The position numbers and the translations under genes are program-made. From Salarchaeum japonicum_A (GTDB taxonomy: Archaea > Halobacteriota > Halobacteria > Halobacteriales > Halobacteriaceae): 64,000 nt of DNA. The notes under the pieces were generated by a model, which was given only the letters and a program-made list of their open reading frames with translations, was not told the DNA's origin and made no database searches. Location of the stretch: positions 1,178,001 to 1,242,000 of the forward strand of contig NZ_JBNAMV010000004.1 in NCBI RefSeq assembly GCF_049705945.1, written 5' to 3'. Below are positions 1 to 9,378 of this stretch, in pieces. The stretch's first letter is position 1. Each line of letters begins with the position of its first letter.

Positions 1-770
1 CCGGATACTAACGTCCCGAACGGATGGAATCGGTCGTATCGGTCGTAGGAGCCGATGCCGAAGTTCTGCCGGTCGCCCTGTGACTTCGAGGCGATGTTCG
101 CCGCGCCCGCGGTGACCGTCTGCACGCTCCCGGACGCTTCGTCGTAGTACTCGATCTGGTGGCTGTACGGGTTCTCGATGTTCGCGTTCGCCGTGGTCGG
201 ACTGATGGTCGGCGCGAAGATGGCCATGATGATAAACACGAACACGATGACCAGGCCGAACGTCCCCCAAGAGTGGCCGCGGAGCCGGTCGATCATGTCG
301 TCGGTCGGCGTCCAAGACGCGTACCGGTAGTGCTCGCGGAACACGAGGTAGCCGCGCCACACCCAGTAGAGCACGAGGAACGCGTACGCGTACACGAACA
401 CGAGGCGGAGCGCCCACGCGTACGCCGCTGAGAGACCGAGGAACGTGCTCTCCCAGGAACCGTCGGGCATCTGGTAGCCCTGGTTCGGGATGAGACTGCG
501 GTCGAGCAGCGTCGGCAGACCGTTCACGGCCGCCCCGGCGTCGGCGATGGCGCCGAGGACGCCGCCGAGCGGGCCGGAGATGAGGCTCGGGAGCGCGCCG
601 AGGAGGGGTTCGGTGATGACGTCGTACGGCATCGCCATCACGAACCCGGCGAGCGCGCCGAGTTCGAGGGCTATCAGCGCCGCGAACACGCCCGTCCAGA
701 GCGCGGCGGGGCGCGGGTTCGCCTTGATTCGTTCCGAGAGAGGGGCGTCCGAGTAGTCGGTTGCAGCCAT
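1..770 (-). CDS. Peptide-type ABC transporter permease (DppC-like), C-terminus beyond the window
   Basis: This is the second membrane permease of a dipeptide/oligopeptide importer. The reading frame runs from an ATG at 768-770 and is still open at position 1, so the C-terminal part with the EAA loop lies outside the window. About 256 residues are visible. They show several hydrophobic segments and a long N-terminal extension before a segment near residues 168-188 that looks like the first core membrane helix, an arrangement I associate with haloarchaeal DppC proteins. The start lies 1 nt beyond the stop of the DppB-like gene, so the two are surely one operon with the binding lipoprotein upstream. 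The substrate cannot be read from the sequence; peptides are the family default. Confidence 0.85.
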   Translation of the reverse strand, partial: MAATDYSDAPLSERIKANPRPAALWTGVFAALIALELGALAGFVMAMPYDVITEPLLGALPSLISGPLGGVLGAIADAGAAVNGLPTLLDRSLIPNQGYQMPDGSWESTFLGLSAAYAWALRLVFVYAYAFLVLYWVWRGYLVFREHYRYASWTPTDDMIDRLRGHSWGTFGLVIVFVFIIMAIFAPTISPTTANANIENPYSHQIEYYDEASGSVQTVTAGAANIASKSQGDRQNFGIGSYDRYDRFHPFGTLVS

Positions 771-771
771 A

Positions 772-1869
772 CTATTGTCCCTCGAAACCGACTCGTGGGT
801 CGATTATCGTGTACAGGATGTCTTGAACGATGTTCATGATGACGAGCAGCAGGATGAAGACGTACATGAGCGCGCTCGCAAGCGGGATGTCGCCGTTCAG
901 CATCGCTTGCAGGAACACGTAGCCGATACCGTTGATGGCGAACACGTACTCGATGAGCACGCTCCCGCCCACGAGCACGAACGCCTCCGCCGTGATGACG
1001 GGCACCAGGGGGATGAGGGCGTTCCGGAAGATGTGCTTCCAGACGATGGTGCGCGGCGGCAGCCCCTTCGCCTTCGCCATCTCGACGTAGTTCGAGTTCT
1101 TCGATTCGAGCATGGCGGTGCGGCCGATACGCATCTCGTTGCCCATGCTCGCGGACCCGAGCACGATGGACGCCGGGAGGATTTTCTTCGTCGCGGCGAG
1201 CAGGTTCTCCCAGTTCGGCATCGGCAGGCCGAGCGTCGTGTTCGGCCCGAGGAGCTGGCCGAGCTCGGGCGGCCCGATGACTTTCGTCTGGACGACCCAG
1301 GACTCCCAGTTGAACGGCTGGATGCCGCTGATCGCGGGGAGGCTGTTGAGGAAGTTCGCGATGCCGACGGTCGCGCCCTCGGACCCGGACAGGAACTGCA
1401 TGATGATGACCGCGAGCCAGAAGTTCGGCATCGCGCGCCAGACGATACCGGTGAATGACGCGGTGTAGTCGCCGAACGTGTTCGGGTTGAGTCCCGCGTA
1501 GAACCCGAGCGGTATCCCGATGAACAGCGGGATGAGGACCGCCCACGCGCCCATCCACATCGTCCGGGGGAGGAACTGGACGATGATGTCGAATGCTGGC
1601 GTGGAGGGCGAGAACACGTAGGATTGCCCGAGGTTGAACGTCAGGAGGTCGGTCATGAAGTCGAAGTAGCGACTCCAGAGCGGTTCGTTCAAGTTCAGTT
1701 TCCGTCGAATCTCCTCAGCGGCGGGTCCGTTCGCGTTCCCGCGGCCGAGAATCGCCGATACCGGGTCGATCGGCCCTGCGTACAGGATGATGAACGTCAG
1801 GGACGTCCCGAAGATGACGACGGGAATCGAGAGGAGGATTCGTTTGAGGAGGTAGGCAAGCCTGTTCAT
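772..1869 (-). CDS. Peptide-type ABC transporter permease (DppB-like)
   Basis: This 365-residue integral membrane protein is the first permease of a peptide-family ABC importer. It starts with MNRLAYLLKRILLSIPVV, the usual DppB opening, and carries an EAA-type cytoplasmic loop (EMAKAKGLPPRTIVWKHIF) for coupling to the ATPase. An in-frame ATG lies 29 codons upstream, but that extension looks non-coding and the conserved N-terminus begins at 1869. It lies 154 nt downstream of the binding lipoprotein gene and is followed 1 nt later by the DppC-like gene. The ATPase subunits are probably to the left of the window. Confidence 0.9.
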   Translation of the reverse strand: MNRLAYLLKRILLSIPVVIFGTSLTFIILYAGPIDPVSAILGRGNANGPAAEEIRRKLNLNEPLWSRYFDFMTDLLTFNLGQSYVFSPSTPAFDIIVQFLPRTMWMGAWAVLIPLFIGIPLGFYAGLNPNTFGDYTASFTGIVWRAMPNFWLAVIIMQFLSGSEGATVGIANFLNSLPAISGIQPFNWESWVVQTKVIGPPELGQLLGPNTTLGLPMPNWENLLAATKKILPASIVLGSASMGNEMRIGRTAMLESKNSNYVEMAKAKGLPPRTIVWKHIFRNALIPLVPVITAEAFVLVGGSVLIEYVFAINGIGYVFLQAMLNGDIPLASALMYVFILLLVIMNIVQDILYTIIDPRVGFEGQ

Positions 1870-1992
1870 GACTGTACCCACCGCCCCGTGCCAACCACTT
1901 CCATGTTGCGTGCGGTATTGTAGCCCGTGAGCCGTAATTAGGCCTGTCGCTTTCACTTCCCAATCGTCTGGATAAATGCGAAGCTACCCGCA

Positions 1993-2005
1993 GAAAATAA
2001 ATAAA
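1993..2005 (-). terminator. T-rich transcript end after the binding-protein gene
   Basis: On the minus strand the sequence TTTATTTATTTTC follows the lipoprotein stop by about 20 nt. Archaeal termination commonly uses such oligo-T tracts. Partial termination here would give more binding protein than permease, as is usual for ABC importers. This is inferred from sequence only. Confidence 0.45.
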
Positions 2006-2023
2006 CCAGTCGTGTTTCTTTTG

Positions 2024-3859
2024 TTACTCGTACTGTCCGCGGTCGCCGATGGAGACCTGATTGAACTTTGTCGAGGCCGTGCCCATCGGGCCGACACGAG
2101 GCTTGTCGACCCAGGGGTACGACATGTGCTCAGCATTCACGTGGAAGCAGTTGATGAACACCGCGTCCTCCCAGTTCGCTTTCTCCATGTCGACGTAGGC
2201 CTCAGCACGCGCCTGCTGCGCGTCCTCGCTTAGGCCGTAGTTGCTCGTGATGGTGTTCCAGGCTTCGCGAGCCTGCTCCGCGGCCGGCGTTCCCTCCCAG
2301 TTCGTGTAGGACACCGCGTTGTCCTTCTCGACCTGCGAGAACTGCGGGGCCATGAGCTGGAGGAAGTTGTCGCCGCCGGGGTAGTCCGCACCCCAGCCGA
2401 GCGTGTAGCCTTCGAGGTTGCCGTTGCGGCCGCGCTCGGTGAGCGTCGCGAACGGAACCTGCTCGTAGTTCATCTTGATGTGGCAGGACGCGAGCTTGTC
2501 ACGCATGAGCTTCGTCTCCTCCGACCACGTCTGGGACTGGTAGGAGGTCATGGTGAACTCGTACTTGTTGTCTTGGCTGTAGCCGGCGTCCTCCATGACC
2601 TCGCGGGCCTTCTGGAGCATCGTCTCCGCCGCCTGGTTTTCACCGTATCCGTACGGGTAGTCCTGCGCCGCCTCGTTGTAGGCGGACGCGCCGCCGGGGT
2701 AGAGACCCGGAGGCAGGAAGAAGTACGCGGGCTTGTACGGACGGCCGAACACGGTGTTGACCATCTGGCGCGCGCTGAACGCGTACGCGAACGCCTTCCG
2801 CGCGGGCTTGATGACCTCGTCCGTGTTGAACGCGTAGTAGTACGTCGTGAGTTCGGACGTGCGGTAGTAGTCCGCGGTCAGGTCGTTGACGAGCGGACCG
2901 TACGTCCCGTAGGGGTGGCCGTTCTCGTCCGTGCCCTCGATGGTGATCTTGCTCGGGTCGTACTTCGAGGACGGAACGTTCGGGTGGTCTGCGTTGACGT
3001 TCTTGGTCGCGTACGTGTAGAGAGCGTTCGTCTTCTCGACGATCTGGAAGTGGACGCCCGCGACCTTCGCGGTCTCGCCGTGGAAGTCGTCGTAGCGTTC
3101 GAGGGTCGCTTCGGTACCCTTCGTCCACTTATCGAGCGTGAACGGACCGGTCCCCATCGGGCTCTCGGTCGCGTACTCGGACTGGCTGACCTCGCCACCG
3201 TAGCCGTCGATGTCGCCGACGTAGCCCTCCTTCTGGGCCGCGAAGGGGTCGTACGCCATCATTTCGAGCGCCGCGTAGAACGGCTGGGTGAGCTCGATCT
3301 TGAACGTGGTCTGGTCGACGGCTTCGACGCCGAGCGAACCGGAGACGTAGGAACCGTCGTCGTTCGTCTCGTGCGTGACGCCGAGCACGTTCAGGAGGAA
3401 CGAGGCGCGGCGGCTGCTGTCGGAGGCCGCGAGGCGCTCCCACGAGTACACCATGTCGGACGCGGTGAACGACTCGCCGTCGTGGAACGTGACGTCCTCC
3501 TTGAGGTCGAACGTGATGACGGTGCTGTCGTCGTTGAGTTCGTAGCCCGTCGCGAGGAAGGTCTCCGCCGTCGTGTACGCGTTCGGGTAGACGGTGAGCG
3601 TATCGTACAGCTGGTGAATGAGATACGCCGACGCCTCGTCGGTCGAGGCGACGGGGTCGAGCGTCGTGATTGTGGAGTTCGTCCGCCGGTACGTCTTCTC
3701 CGAACTCCCACTGTCGCCGTCGTCGGTCGTGCCGGAAGTCGTGGTCTGCTCCGTCGTCGTGTCCGAGCTGCCGGAACAGCCCGCGAGCGCGGCCGCTGTT
3801 GCCGCGCCGCCGGTCGCCTGTAGGAAGCGACGCCGGCTGACGTTGTCATTGTCTGTCAT
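2024..3859 (-). CDS. Peptide ABC transporter substrate-binding lipoprotein (SBP_bac_5 family)
   Basis: This 611-residue secreted lipoprotein binds the substrate for the DppB/DppC-like permeases that follow. The N-terminus has a twin-arginine motif (SRRRF, residues 8-12), a short hydrophobic stretch and a lipobox ending at Cys28 (LAGC), then a Ser/Thr/Gly/Asp-rich linker. The rest resembles the family 5 extracellular peptide/nickel-binding proteins. The frame stays open 114 codons further upstream, but the Tat signal and a TATA-like box 27 nt before 3859 fix the start as a leaderless transcript. The cell-surface location follows from the Tat-lipobox. Ligand specificity is unknown. Confidence 0.93.
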   Translation of the reverse strand: MTDNDNVSRRRFLQATGGAATAAALAGCSGSSDTTTEQTTTSGTTDDGDSGSSEKTYRRTNSTITTLDPVASTDEASAYLIHQLYDTLTVYPNAYTTAETFLATGYELNDDSTVITFDLKEDVTFHDGESFTASDMVYSWERLAASDSSRRASFLLNVLGVTHETNDDGSYVSGSLGVEAVDQTTFKIELTQPFYAALEMMAYDPFAAQKEGYVGDIDGYGGEVSQSEYATESPMGTGPFTLDKWTKGTEATLERYDDFHGETAKVAGVHFQIVEKTNALYTYATKNVNADHPNVPSSKYDPSKITIEGTDENGHPYGTYGPLVNDLTADYYRTSELTTYYYAFNTDEVIKPARKAFAYAFSARQMVNTVFGRPYKPAYFFLPPGLYPGGASAYNEAAQDYPYGYGENQAAETMLQKAREVMEDAGYSQDNKYEFTMTSYQSQTWSEETKLMRDKLASCHIKMNYEQVPFATLTERGRNGNLEGYTLGWGADYPGGDNFLQLMAPQFSQVEKDNAVSYTNWEGTPAAEQAREAWNTITSNYGLSEDAQQARAEAYVDMEKANWEDAVFINCFHVNAEHMSYPWVDKPRVGPMGTASTKFNQVSIGDRGQYE

Positions 3860-3880
3860 CCGGGCAGTACTTGCCACCCC

Positions 3881-3891
3881 AATATGATAAA
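3881..3891 (-). promoter_or_regulatory. TATA box of the peptide transporter operon
   Basis: The minus-strand sequence TTTATCATATT is centred about 27 nt before the ATG at 3859, the spacing expected for a leaderless haloarchaeal mRNA. Confidence 0.6.
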
Positions 3892-3999
3892 GTTGCTGAT
3901 TTAGGGGTTTCTGCGGGGTATGGTTGGAGATTATCGGTTCTACTGCTCTTTGGTTGACTATTGTTAACCGTTGACGTGGCAACTGTCGGAACGACGGGG

Positions 4000-4006
4000 T
4001 TAAATA
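4000..4006 (+). promoter_or_regulatory. TATA box of the small gene at 4032
   Basis: TTAAATA is centred 29 nt before the ATG at 4032, fitting a leaderless start. It lies in the divergent region shared with the transporter promoter. Confidence 0.55.
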
Positions 4007-4031
4007 GGACTGGTACAACGTACCATATGTC

Positions 4032-4196
4032 ATGGCAACCTCTGCCACTGCCGTCCCGGCTTCCGGCGCTGATGTGATGGCCTCGATAGACGACGATGGC
4101 CCGACGGAGCGCCTCGTCATCGCGGACGTCTCGCGTGACGACGCGTGGGTAACCATCGATGCACGGGACGCAGCACCGCTCGCCGACTGGCGATAA
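4032..4196 (+). CDS. Small conserved haloarchaeal protein (DUF7556-like)
   Basis: This 54-residue protein has no membrane segment or cysteines. It contains a region reading ASIDDDGPTERLVIADVSRD and then DDAWVTI, and ends in ADWR. That matches a short family I recall as widespread in haloarchaea and catalogued as DUF7556; the number is from memory. Function is unknown. Support for a real gene comes from the well-placed TATA box, the acidic composition and the position between two divergent units. An ATG 5 nt upstream is out of frame and was not used. Confidence 0.7.
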   Translation: MATSATAVPASGADVMASIDDDGPTERLVIADVSRDDAWVTIDARDAAPLADWR

Positions 4197-4232
4197 CCCA
4201 CCTTTTTCCCGACTCCCGGTTTCCCTTCGACT

Positions 4233-4652
4233 ATGGACTACCGCGAAGTCACCACGACGCGCGAATTCCTCGCTCGGATGGAACACGGCGCGGACTGGCG
4301 CGAGGAGATTGAGAGCCTCGCCCGCGACGAGGGCGTCGAGGCCGGCTGGTTCGTCGCGATGGGCGCCGTACAGGACGCGGAACTCTGGTACTACGACCAG
4401 GACGACTTCGAGTACAAGCCCGCTCGCTTCGACGAACCGCTGGAGGTCGCGGCGTGCGTCGGCAACGTCTCCCTGCTCGACGGGGACGTGTTCGCCCACA
4501 CGCACGCGGTGCTCTCCCGGAAGTCCGGGCAGGCGCTCGCCGGCCACCTCGACCGCGCGACGGTGTTCGCGGGCGAGGTCTCCCTCCGCGAGTTCGAGAC
4601 GCCGCTGGAACGCGAGCACGACGACGTGACCGACCTCGACCTCTGGCTGTAG
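4233..4652 (+). CDS. PPC/DUF296-domain DNA-binding-like protein
   Basis: This 139-residue protein covers a single PPC (DUF296) domain. It has the characteristic core with GAVQDAELWYYD, then GNVSLLDGDVFAHTHAVLS, where the clustered histidines are typical of the bacterial and archaeal members. In plants the domain accompanies AT-hook DNA binding; free-standing prokaryotic versions are trimeric and poorly characterised. It starts 36 nt after the small gene and could be co-transcribed with it, although a T-rich stretch at 4201-4207 might supply its own promoter. The exact cellular role is unknown. Confidence 0.85.
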   Translation: MDYREVTTTREFLARMEHGADWREEIESLARDEGVEAGWFVAMGAVQDAELWYYDQDDFEYKPARFDEPLEVAACVGNVSLLDGDVFAHTHAVLSRKSGQALAGHLDRATVFAGEVSLREFETPLEREHDDVTDLDLWL

Positions 4653-4753
4653 CGCGGGCGTGGGTATCCCCGCCGACCGAACCCTCGAAAACACCACAAA
4701 CGTGCATATTCTTGGGTGTGTTTGGCGGTGACAATTCATGCACGTGCAGAAAC

Positions 4754-4759
4754 CTTTAG
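4754..4759 (+). promoter_or_regulatory. TATA box of serA
   Basis: CTTTAG, preceded by a purine-rich GAAAC that could serve as BRE, is centred 28 nt before the serA ATG at 4785. Confidence 0.5.
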
Positions 4760-4784
4760 GCGGATGGGCCGACTCCACCACCAC

Positions 4785-6368
4785 ATGAAGGTACTCGTCA
4801 CGGACCCCATCGCGGACGCCGGTCTGGAGCGACTGCGCGACGCCGGCCACGAGGTCGTCGAAGCCTACGAAATCGAGGGCGACGCCCTCCTCGACGCCGT
4901 CGCCGACGCGAACGGCCTCATCGTCCGCTCCGGAACCAAAGTCACCCGCGAGGTGTTCGAACACGCGCCCGACCTCCGAATCGTCGGCCGCGCCGGCATC
5001 GGCGTGGACAACATCGACATCGACGCCGCCACCGACCACGGCGTCATCGTCGCCAACGCCCCCGAGGGGAACGTCCGCGCCGCCGCCGAACACACCGTCG
5101 CCATGATGTTCGCCACCGCCCGCTCCATCCCGCAGGCCCACGCCCGCCTCACCGACGGCGAATGGGCGAAAGGCGACTTCCTGGGAACCGAACTCAACGG
5201 CAAGACGCTCGGCATCGTCGGCCTGGGCCGCGTCGGCCAGGAGGTCGCGAAACGCCTCGGCAGCGTCGGCATGGACCTCGTCGCGTACGACCCCTACATC
5301 GGCGAGGACCGCGCGAACCAGCTCGGCGCCGAACTCGTCGACCTCGACGACTGCCTTGACGCCGCGGACTTCGTCACCGTCCACGTCCCGCTCACGGACG
5401 AAACCCACCACCTCATCGGCGAGGACGAACTCGCCCAGGTCGAGGGCGGCTACCTCGTGAACGTCGCGCGTGGCGGCGTCGTGGACGAGGCCGCGCTCGC
5501 CGAAGCCGTTCAGGACGGCGTGCTCAAGGGCGCGGCGCTCGACGTGTTCGAGGACGAACCCCTGAGCCAGAACTCGCCGCTCCTCGACGTCGAGGACATC
5601 ATCACAACGCCCCACCTCGGCGCGTCGACCGAAGCGGCGCAGGAACACGTCGCCACCACCACCGCCGACCAGGTCGTCGCCGCGCTCGCCGATCAGCCAG
5701 TGCTGAACGCGCTGAACGCGCCGAGCGTCGACGAGACCGCGTACGAGCGCATCGAGCCCTACATCGACCTCGCCGAGACCGCCGGAAAGGTCGCCGCTCA
5801 GCTGTTCGGCGAGCGCATCGACAGCATCGAAGTGACGTACGCCGGCGACATCGCCGACGAGGACCTCGACCTCGTCACCGCGAGCGCGCAGAAGGGCGTC
5901 TTCGAGCCGCTGGAGTGGAACGTGAACGCCGTCAACGCCCCCCGAGTCGCTGAGGAACGCGGCATCGACGTGACCGAATCCAAGACGCACACGACCGAGG
6001 ACTTCCAGAGCCTCCTCACCGTCACCGTCGGCGTCGACGACCGCGAACTCTCCGTCTCCGGCACCCTCTTCACCGGCAACGAACCCCGCCTCGTCTCCAT
6101 CGACGGCTACCGCGTCGACGCCATCCCCCACGGCACGATGCTCGTCGCGCGCAACCGAGACGAACCCGGCGTCATCGGCCTCATCGGTACCGTGCTCGGC
6201 GAGAGCGACATCAACATCGCCGGCATGTTCAACGCCCGCGAAACCATCGGCGGCGAAGCGCTCACCGTCTACAACCTCGACAACCCCGTCCCCGAGAACG
6301 TGCGCGCCGACCTCGAAGCCGACGACCGCATCATCAACGTCCAAGAGATCGACCTGAACGGCGACTAA
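4785..6368 (+). CDS. serA: D-3-phosphoglycerate dehydrogenase
   Basis: This 527-residue enzyme oxidises 3-phosphoglycerate with NAD+ at the first step of serine synthesis. It has the long-form architecture: a catalytic domain split around a Rossmann fold with GLGRVGQEVAKRLG near residues 146-159, the RGGVVDE motif, the TTPHLGAST motif with the catalytic His near 275, an intervening ASB domain, and a C-terminal ACT domain (about 455-527) that usually confers feedback control by serine. An upstream in-frame start at 4716 was rejected because the conserved MKVLVTDPIA begins at 4785 behind a TATA box. The 3' end overlaps the convergent kinase gene by 4 nt. serB lies far away at 55770-56411. Confidence 0.96.
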   Translation: MKVLVTDPIADAGLERLRDAGHEVVEAYEIEGDALLDAVADANGLIVRSGTKVTREVFEHAPDLRIVGRAGIGVDNIDIDAATDHGVIVANAPEGNVRAAAEHTVAMMFATARSIPQAHARLTDGEWAKGDFLGTELNGKTLGIVGLGRVGQEVAKRLGSVGMDLVAYDPYIGEDRANQLGAELVDLDDCLDAADFVTVHVPLTDETHHLIGEDELAQVEGGYLVNVARGGVVDEAALAEAVQDGVLKGAALDVFEDEPLSQNSPLLDVEDIITTPHLGASTEAAQEHVATTTADQVVAALADQPVLNALNAPSVDETAYERIEPYIDLAETAGKVAAQLFGERIDSIEVTYAGDIADEDLDLVTASAQKGVFEPLEWNVNAVNAPRVAEERGIDVTESKTHTTEDFQSLLTVTVGVDDRELSVSGTLFTGNEPRLVSIDGYRVDAIPHGTMLVARNRDEPGVIGLIGTVLGESDINIAGMFNARETIGGEALTVYNLDNPVPENVRADLEADDRIINVQEIDLNGD

Positions 6369-8029
6369 GCGCCTTCAGCGCGTTCCGCACGCTCCCCGCT
6401 GCTCCCCGGTCTGTTCTCCGTCCGCTCCGTGTCGGTCTCGAACGTGAATCGCGCACCGCCGGTGTCGGCGTTGTCCAGCGCGACCGTCCAGTCGTGCGCG
6501 TCCACGATGGCCTGTACGATGGAGAGGCCGAGCCCGGTTCCGCCGTCGTTCGTCGTGTACCCCGTCTCGAACACGGTCTCGCGCTCGCTCTCGGGAATTC
6601 CCGACCCGTCGTCCGACACGACGAACCCCGACTCGGTCGCGCGGACCGTGACGGTGTCCGCGTCGCCGTGTGCGACCGCGTTCCGAAAGAGGTTCTCCAG
6701 CAGACTCCGGAACTGCGAGCGGTCCGCGAGCACCGTCCCCGTGGACTCGACGACGAGCGACGCGTCCCCGGTCTCGGCTGTCTCCCACGCGGCCGCCGCG
6801 ACCGTCTCGACGTCGACGCGCTCGCGCTCCGGCACGCCGAGGTCGGTTCGCGCGGCTCGAACCGTGCTATCGACGACGCGTTCGACGCGGTCCAGCGCGC
6901 GCTCGGCGCGCTCGAAGTCCGCCGCGCTCCCGGTCTCCCTCGCGAGTTCGAGCGACCCCATCGCCACCGTCAGCGGACTCCGCACGTCGTGACTGATGGT
7001 GTCCGCCACCCGGTTCAGGCGGTTGTTCTCCCGCGCGAGCTCGCGGCGCTTGCGTTCGAGCTCCGTCATGTCCCGCAGTCGGACGAGCGCGCCGTCGTTG
7101 TCGAGCGCGCGCTCCGTGACCGTCACCCAGCGCTCGCGGCCGTCCGCGTCTGTCACCGAAACCGCCGTCTCCTCGCCGGCCTGGCGAACCCGTTCAGGGA
7201 GCACGGCGTCGACGTGCGCGCCGACCACGTCCGACGCGTCAAGCAACCGTTCGGCCGCGCTGTTCGCGTCCGCGACGCGCCCGGCGGCGTCCACGACGAG
7301 CACGCCGTCGTCCAGTTCCTCCACGAGCGTGTCCCGCGCGACCGGCACCACGTCGAGGAACGCGTGCCGGGAGAGCGCGTACCCGAACGCGACCGCGGTG
7401 AGGCCGACGAACGCCTCGGGCTCGAACGGACTCTCGCCCGAGAAGTACGCGACCTGCGCGACCGCGGGCACGCTCACGCCGACGAGAACCGCGACGACCT
7501 GTCCGCGGACCGCGGGCGGCGACCGGACGAGCGCGCCGAGCAGCAGCGCCGTCCCGAGCGTGTTCGTCACCCCGAAGTACGCCCACGCCACCCAGAACCA
7601 CGGCCCGAACTCGCGGACGAGCGTCGCGACGCCGCCCGCCTGTTCGAGGGTGGCGCTCGTCCGCAGGAACCCGTGCATCCCGTTCGTCCACGCGAGCGCG
7701 AGTGTCACGACCGGAACGACGCAGAGGAGCGCGACCGTCCGACGGGTGAGCCAGTCGTCGCGGTCGGCGTACTGCGCGGCGAACACCAGCCACGCGACCG
7801 GGGCGACCGCGATGCCGACGTACTGGACGTCCACCGCCAGAAGCTTCCCGGGAAGCGTCGTCGCCGCGGCCTGCGCCCCGTTCCCGAGAGCCCACACCGC
7901 TGACGCGACGAGGAACGCGGTGAGCGCTCGCGCGCCCGGCGCGGACCGGAGCCGCCACGAGTAGCCGGCGACGAGCAGCGCGGCCGCTCCGGACAGCGAC
8001 GACAGCCAGACTGCGGCCGATACCTGCAT
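6365..8029 (-). CDS. Membrane histidine kinase with PAS domain
   Basis: This 554-residue sensor kinase has an N-terminal region of about seven membrane helices (residues 1-225, resembling the haloarchaeal histidine-kinase 7TM sensor). A PAS domain follows (about 235-325), then a HisKA dimerisation helix with the phospho-acceptor His347 in ISHDVRSPL, and a HATPase domain with N-box ENLFRNAVAH (445-454) and SDDGSGIP (472-479). No response regulator gene is adjacent, so its partner is unknown. The signal sensed is also unknown. It overlaps the convergent serA by 4 nt and has no co-directional neighbour close enough to suggest an operon. Confidence 0.93.
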   Translation of the reverse strand: MQVSAAVWLSSLSGAAALLVAGYSWRLRSAPGARALTAFLVASAVWALGNGAQAAATTLPGKLLAVDVQYVGIAVAPVAWLVFAAQYADRDDWLTRRTVALLCVVPVVTLALAWTNGMHGFLRTSATLEQAGGVATLVREFGPWFWVAWAYFGVTNTLGTALLLGALVRSPPAVRGQVVAVLVGVSVPAVAQVAYFSGESPFEPEAFVGLTAVAFGYALSRHAFLDVVPVARDTLVEELDDGVLVVDAAGRVADANSAAERLLDASDVVGAHVDAVLPERVRQAGEETAVSVTDADGRERWVTVTERALDNDGALVRLRDMTELERKRRELARENNRLNRVADTISHDVRSPLTVAMGSLELARETGSAADFERAERALDRVERVVDSTVRAARTDLGVPERERVDVETVAAAAWETAETGDASLVVESTGTVLADRSQFRSLLENLFRNAVAHGDADTVTVRATESGFVVSDDGSGIPESERETVFETGYTTNDGGTGLGLSIVQAIVDAHDWTVALDNADTGGARFTFETDTERTENRPGSSGERAERAEGA

Positions 8030-8083
8030 CCCCCTCTCCCTCTCTACGCGACTACCGGACGCCCACCGGAATAAGAATACCGC

Positions 8084-9331
8084 CTAGAGCGCGTCGAGCA
8101 CGCCGTCCGCGTCAGCCGGCACCGGCACCGGCTCGGAGCCGGCGGCGGCCGCGGCGTCCGGGTCCTTCAGCAGGTGGCCGGTCGTGAGACAGACGACGCG
8201 TTCGTCCGCGTCGATTTCGCCCGCGTCGCGGAGTTTCCGCACGCCCGCCACCGACGCCGCGGACGCCGGTTCGACGCCGACGCCCTCCCGGGCGAGCGCG
8301 CGCTGTGCGTCCGTGATTTCGTCGTCGTCCACGGCGACGGCGGTGCCGTCGGTCGCGCGAATCCCGGGCAGCGCCTTCGGCGCGTTCACCGGGTTCCCGA
8401 TGCGGATGGCGGTCGCGCGCGTCTCCACATCGCTCCACGGCTGCACTTCGTCCCAGCCGTTCTCCACCGCTTCGACCATCGGCGCCGCGCCCGCGGCCTG
8501 CACGCCCGTCAGCTTCGGCATCTCCGAGTCGTCCATCGCGCCCGCCGCGACGAGTTCGCGGAAGCACTTGTACAATGCCGCGGTGTTCCCCGCGTTCCCC
8601 ACCGGAAGCGCGATGCGGTCCGGGTACTCGCCGGTCGCCGCCTTCGACTGTTCGAGGATTTCGAGCCCGATGGTCTTCTGGCCCTCCAGCCGGAACGGAT
8701 TGAGGCTGTTCAGGAGGTAGGCTTCGCCGCGGTCCGCGAGTTCGGCGACCACGTCGAGGCAGTCGTCGAAGTTCCCGTCGACCTCGCAGATCTTCGCGCC
8801 GTGCAGGCTCGCCTGCGCGACCTTCCCCGCCGCGACCTTCCCCGCGGGCAGGAGCACGAGCACCTGACTGCCCGCGCGGGTGCCGTAGCACGCGAGCGCC
8901 GCGGACGTGTTCCCGGTGGAGGCACACGCGAGACGCCCGACGCCGAGTTCGCCCGCGACCTTCACGCCGACCGTCATCCCGCGGTCCTTGAAACTCCCCG
9001 TGGGGTTCATGCCCTCGTGCTTCACGCGGAGGTCGGCCAGTCCGAGGTCGTCCTCGATGCCGGGGACGGTGTAGAGCGGCGTGTCCCCCTCCTCGATGCT
9101 CACGCCGGATTCGAAGGGGAGCGCGGCGCTGTACCGCCAGACGCCACGCCCCTCGAACTCGCTCCAGTCCGGATAGTCGTCGTAGCGCGCTTCGAGCAGG
9201 CCGTCGCAGTCGGGGCATCGGTAGACGACGTCGTCGAACGGCGCGACCGCGTTCCCGCACTCGATGCACGCGAGCCAGACGCCGTCGTCCGCTTCCGGCG
9301 GCGTCGGCACGTCGAGACTGAGGTCGGTCAT
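8084..9331 (-). CDS. thrC: Threonine synthase
   Basis: This 415-residue PLP enzyme converts O-phosphohomoserine to threonine. The N-terminus has a zinc-ribbon-like segment (Cys22, Cys25, Cys39, Cys42), common in archaeal threonine synthases. The PLP lysine is Lys115 in NPTGSFKDRG. The frame stays open far upstream, but the start at 9331 has a TATA box (TATTTGT) at the leaderless distance and matches the family N-terminus. It lies 47 nt downstream of argF on the same strand but has its own promoter. Confidence 0.95.
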   Translation of the reverse strand: MTDLSLDVPTPPEADDGVWLACIECGNAVAPFDDVVYRCPDCDGLLEARYDDYPDWSEFEGRGVWRYSAALPFESGVSIEEGDTPLYTVPGIEDDLGLADLRVKHEGMNPTGSFKDRGMTVGVKVAGELGVGRLACASTGNTSAALACYGTRAGSQVLVLLPAGKVAAGKVAQASLHGAKICEVDGNFDDCLDVVAELADRGEAYLLNSLNPFRLEGQKTIGLEILEQSKAATGEYPDRIALPVGNAGNTAALYKCFRELVAAGAMDDSEMPKLTGVQAAGAAPMVEAVENGWDEVQPWSDVETRATAIRIGNPVNAPKALPGIRATDGTAVAVDDDEITDAQRALAREGVGVEPASAASVAGVRKLRDAGEIDADERVVCLTTGHLLKDPDAAAAAGSEPVPVPADADGVLDAL

Positions 9332-9352
9332 TGTCGGACGTGCGCGGCCGAG

Positions 9353-9361
9353 CCACAAATA
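9353..9361 (-). promoter_or_regulatory. TATA box of thrC
   Basis: The minus-strand sequence TATTTGTGG is centred 27 nt before the ATG at 9331. It lies in the 47-nt gap after argF, so thrC can be transcribed independently of the arginine genes. Confidence 0.5.
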
Positions 9362-9378
9362 GGGGGCGCTTCGCGCAA

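Noticed and set aside
3846..6344. An 832-codon minus-strand frame across the PPC gene and serA
   Set aside because: The opposite strand encodes two clearly recognisable proteins; the antisense translation has no family features.
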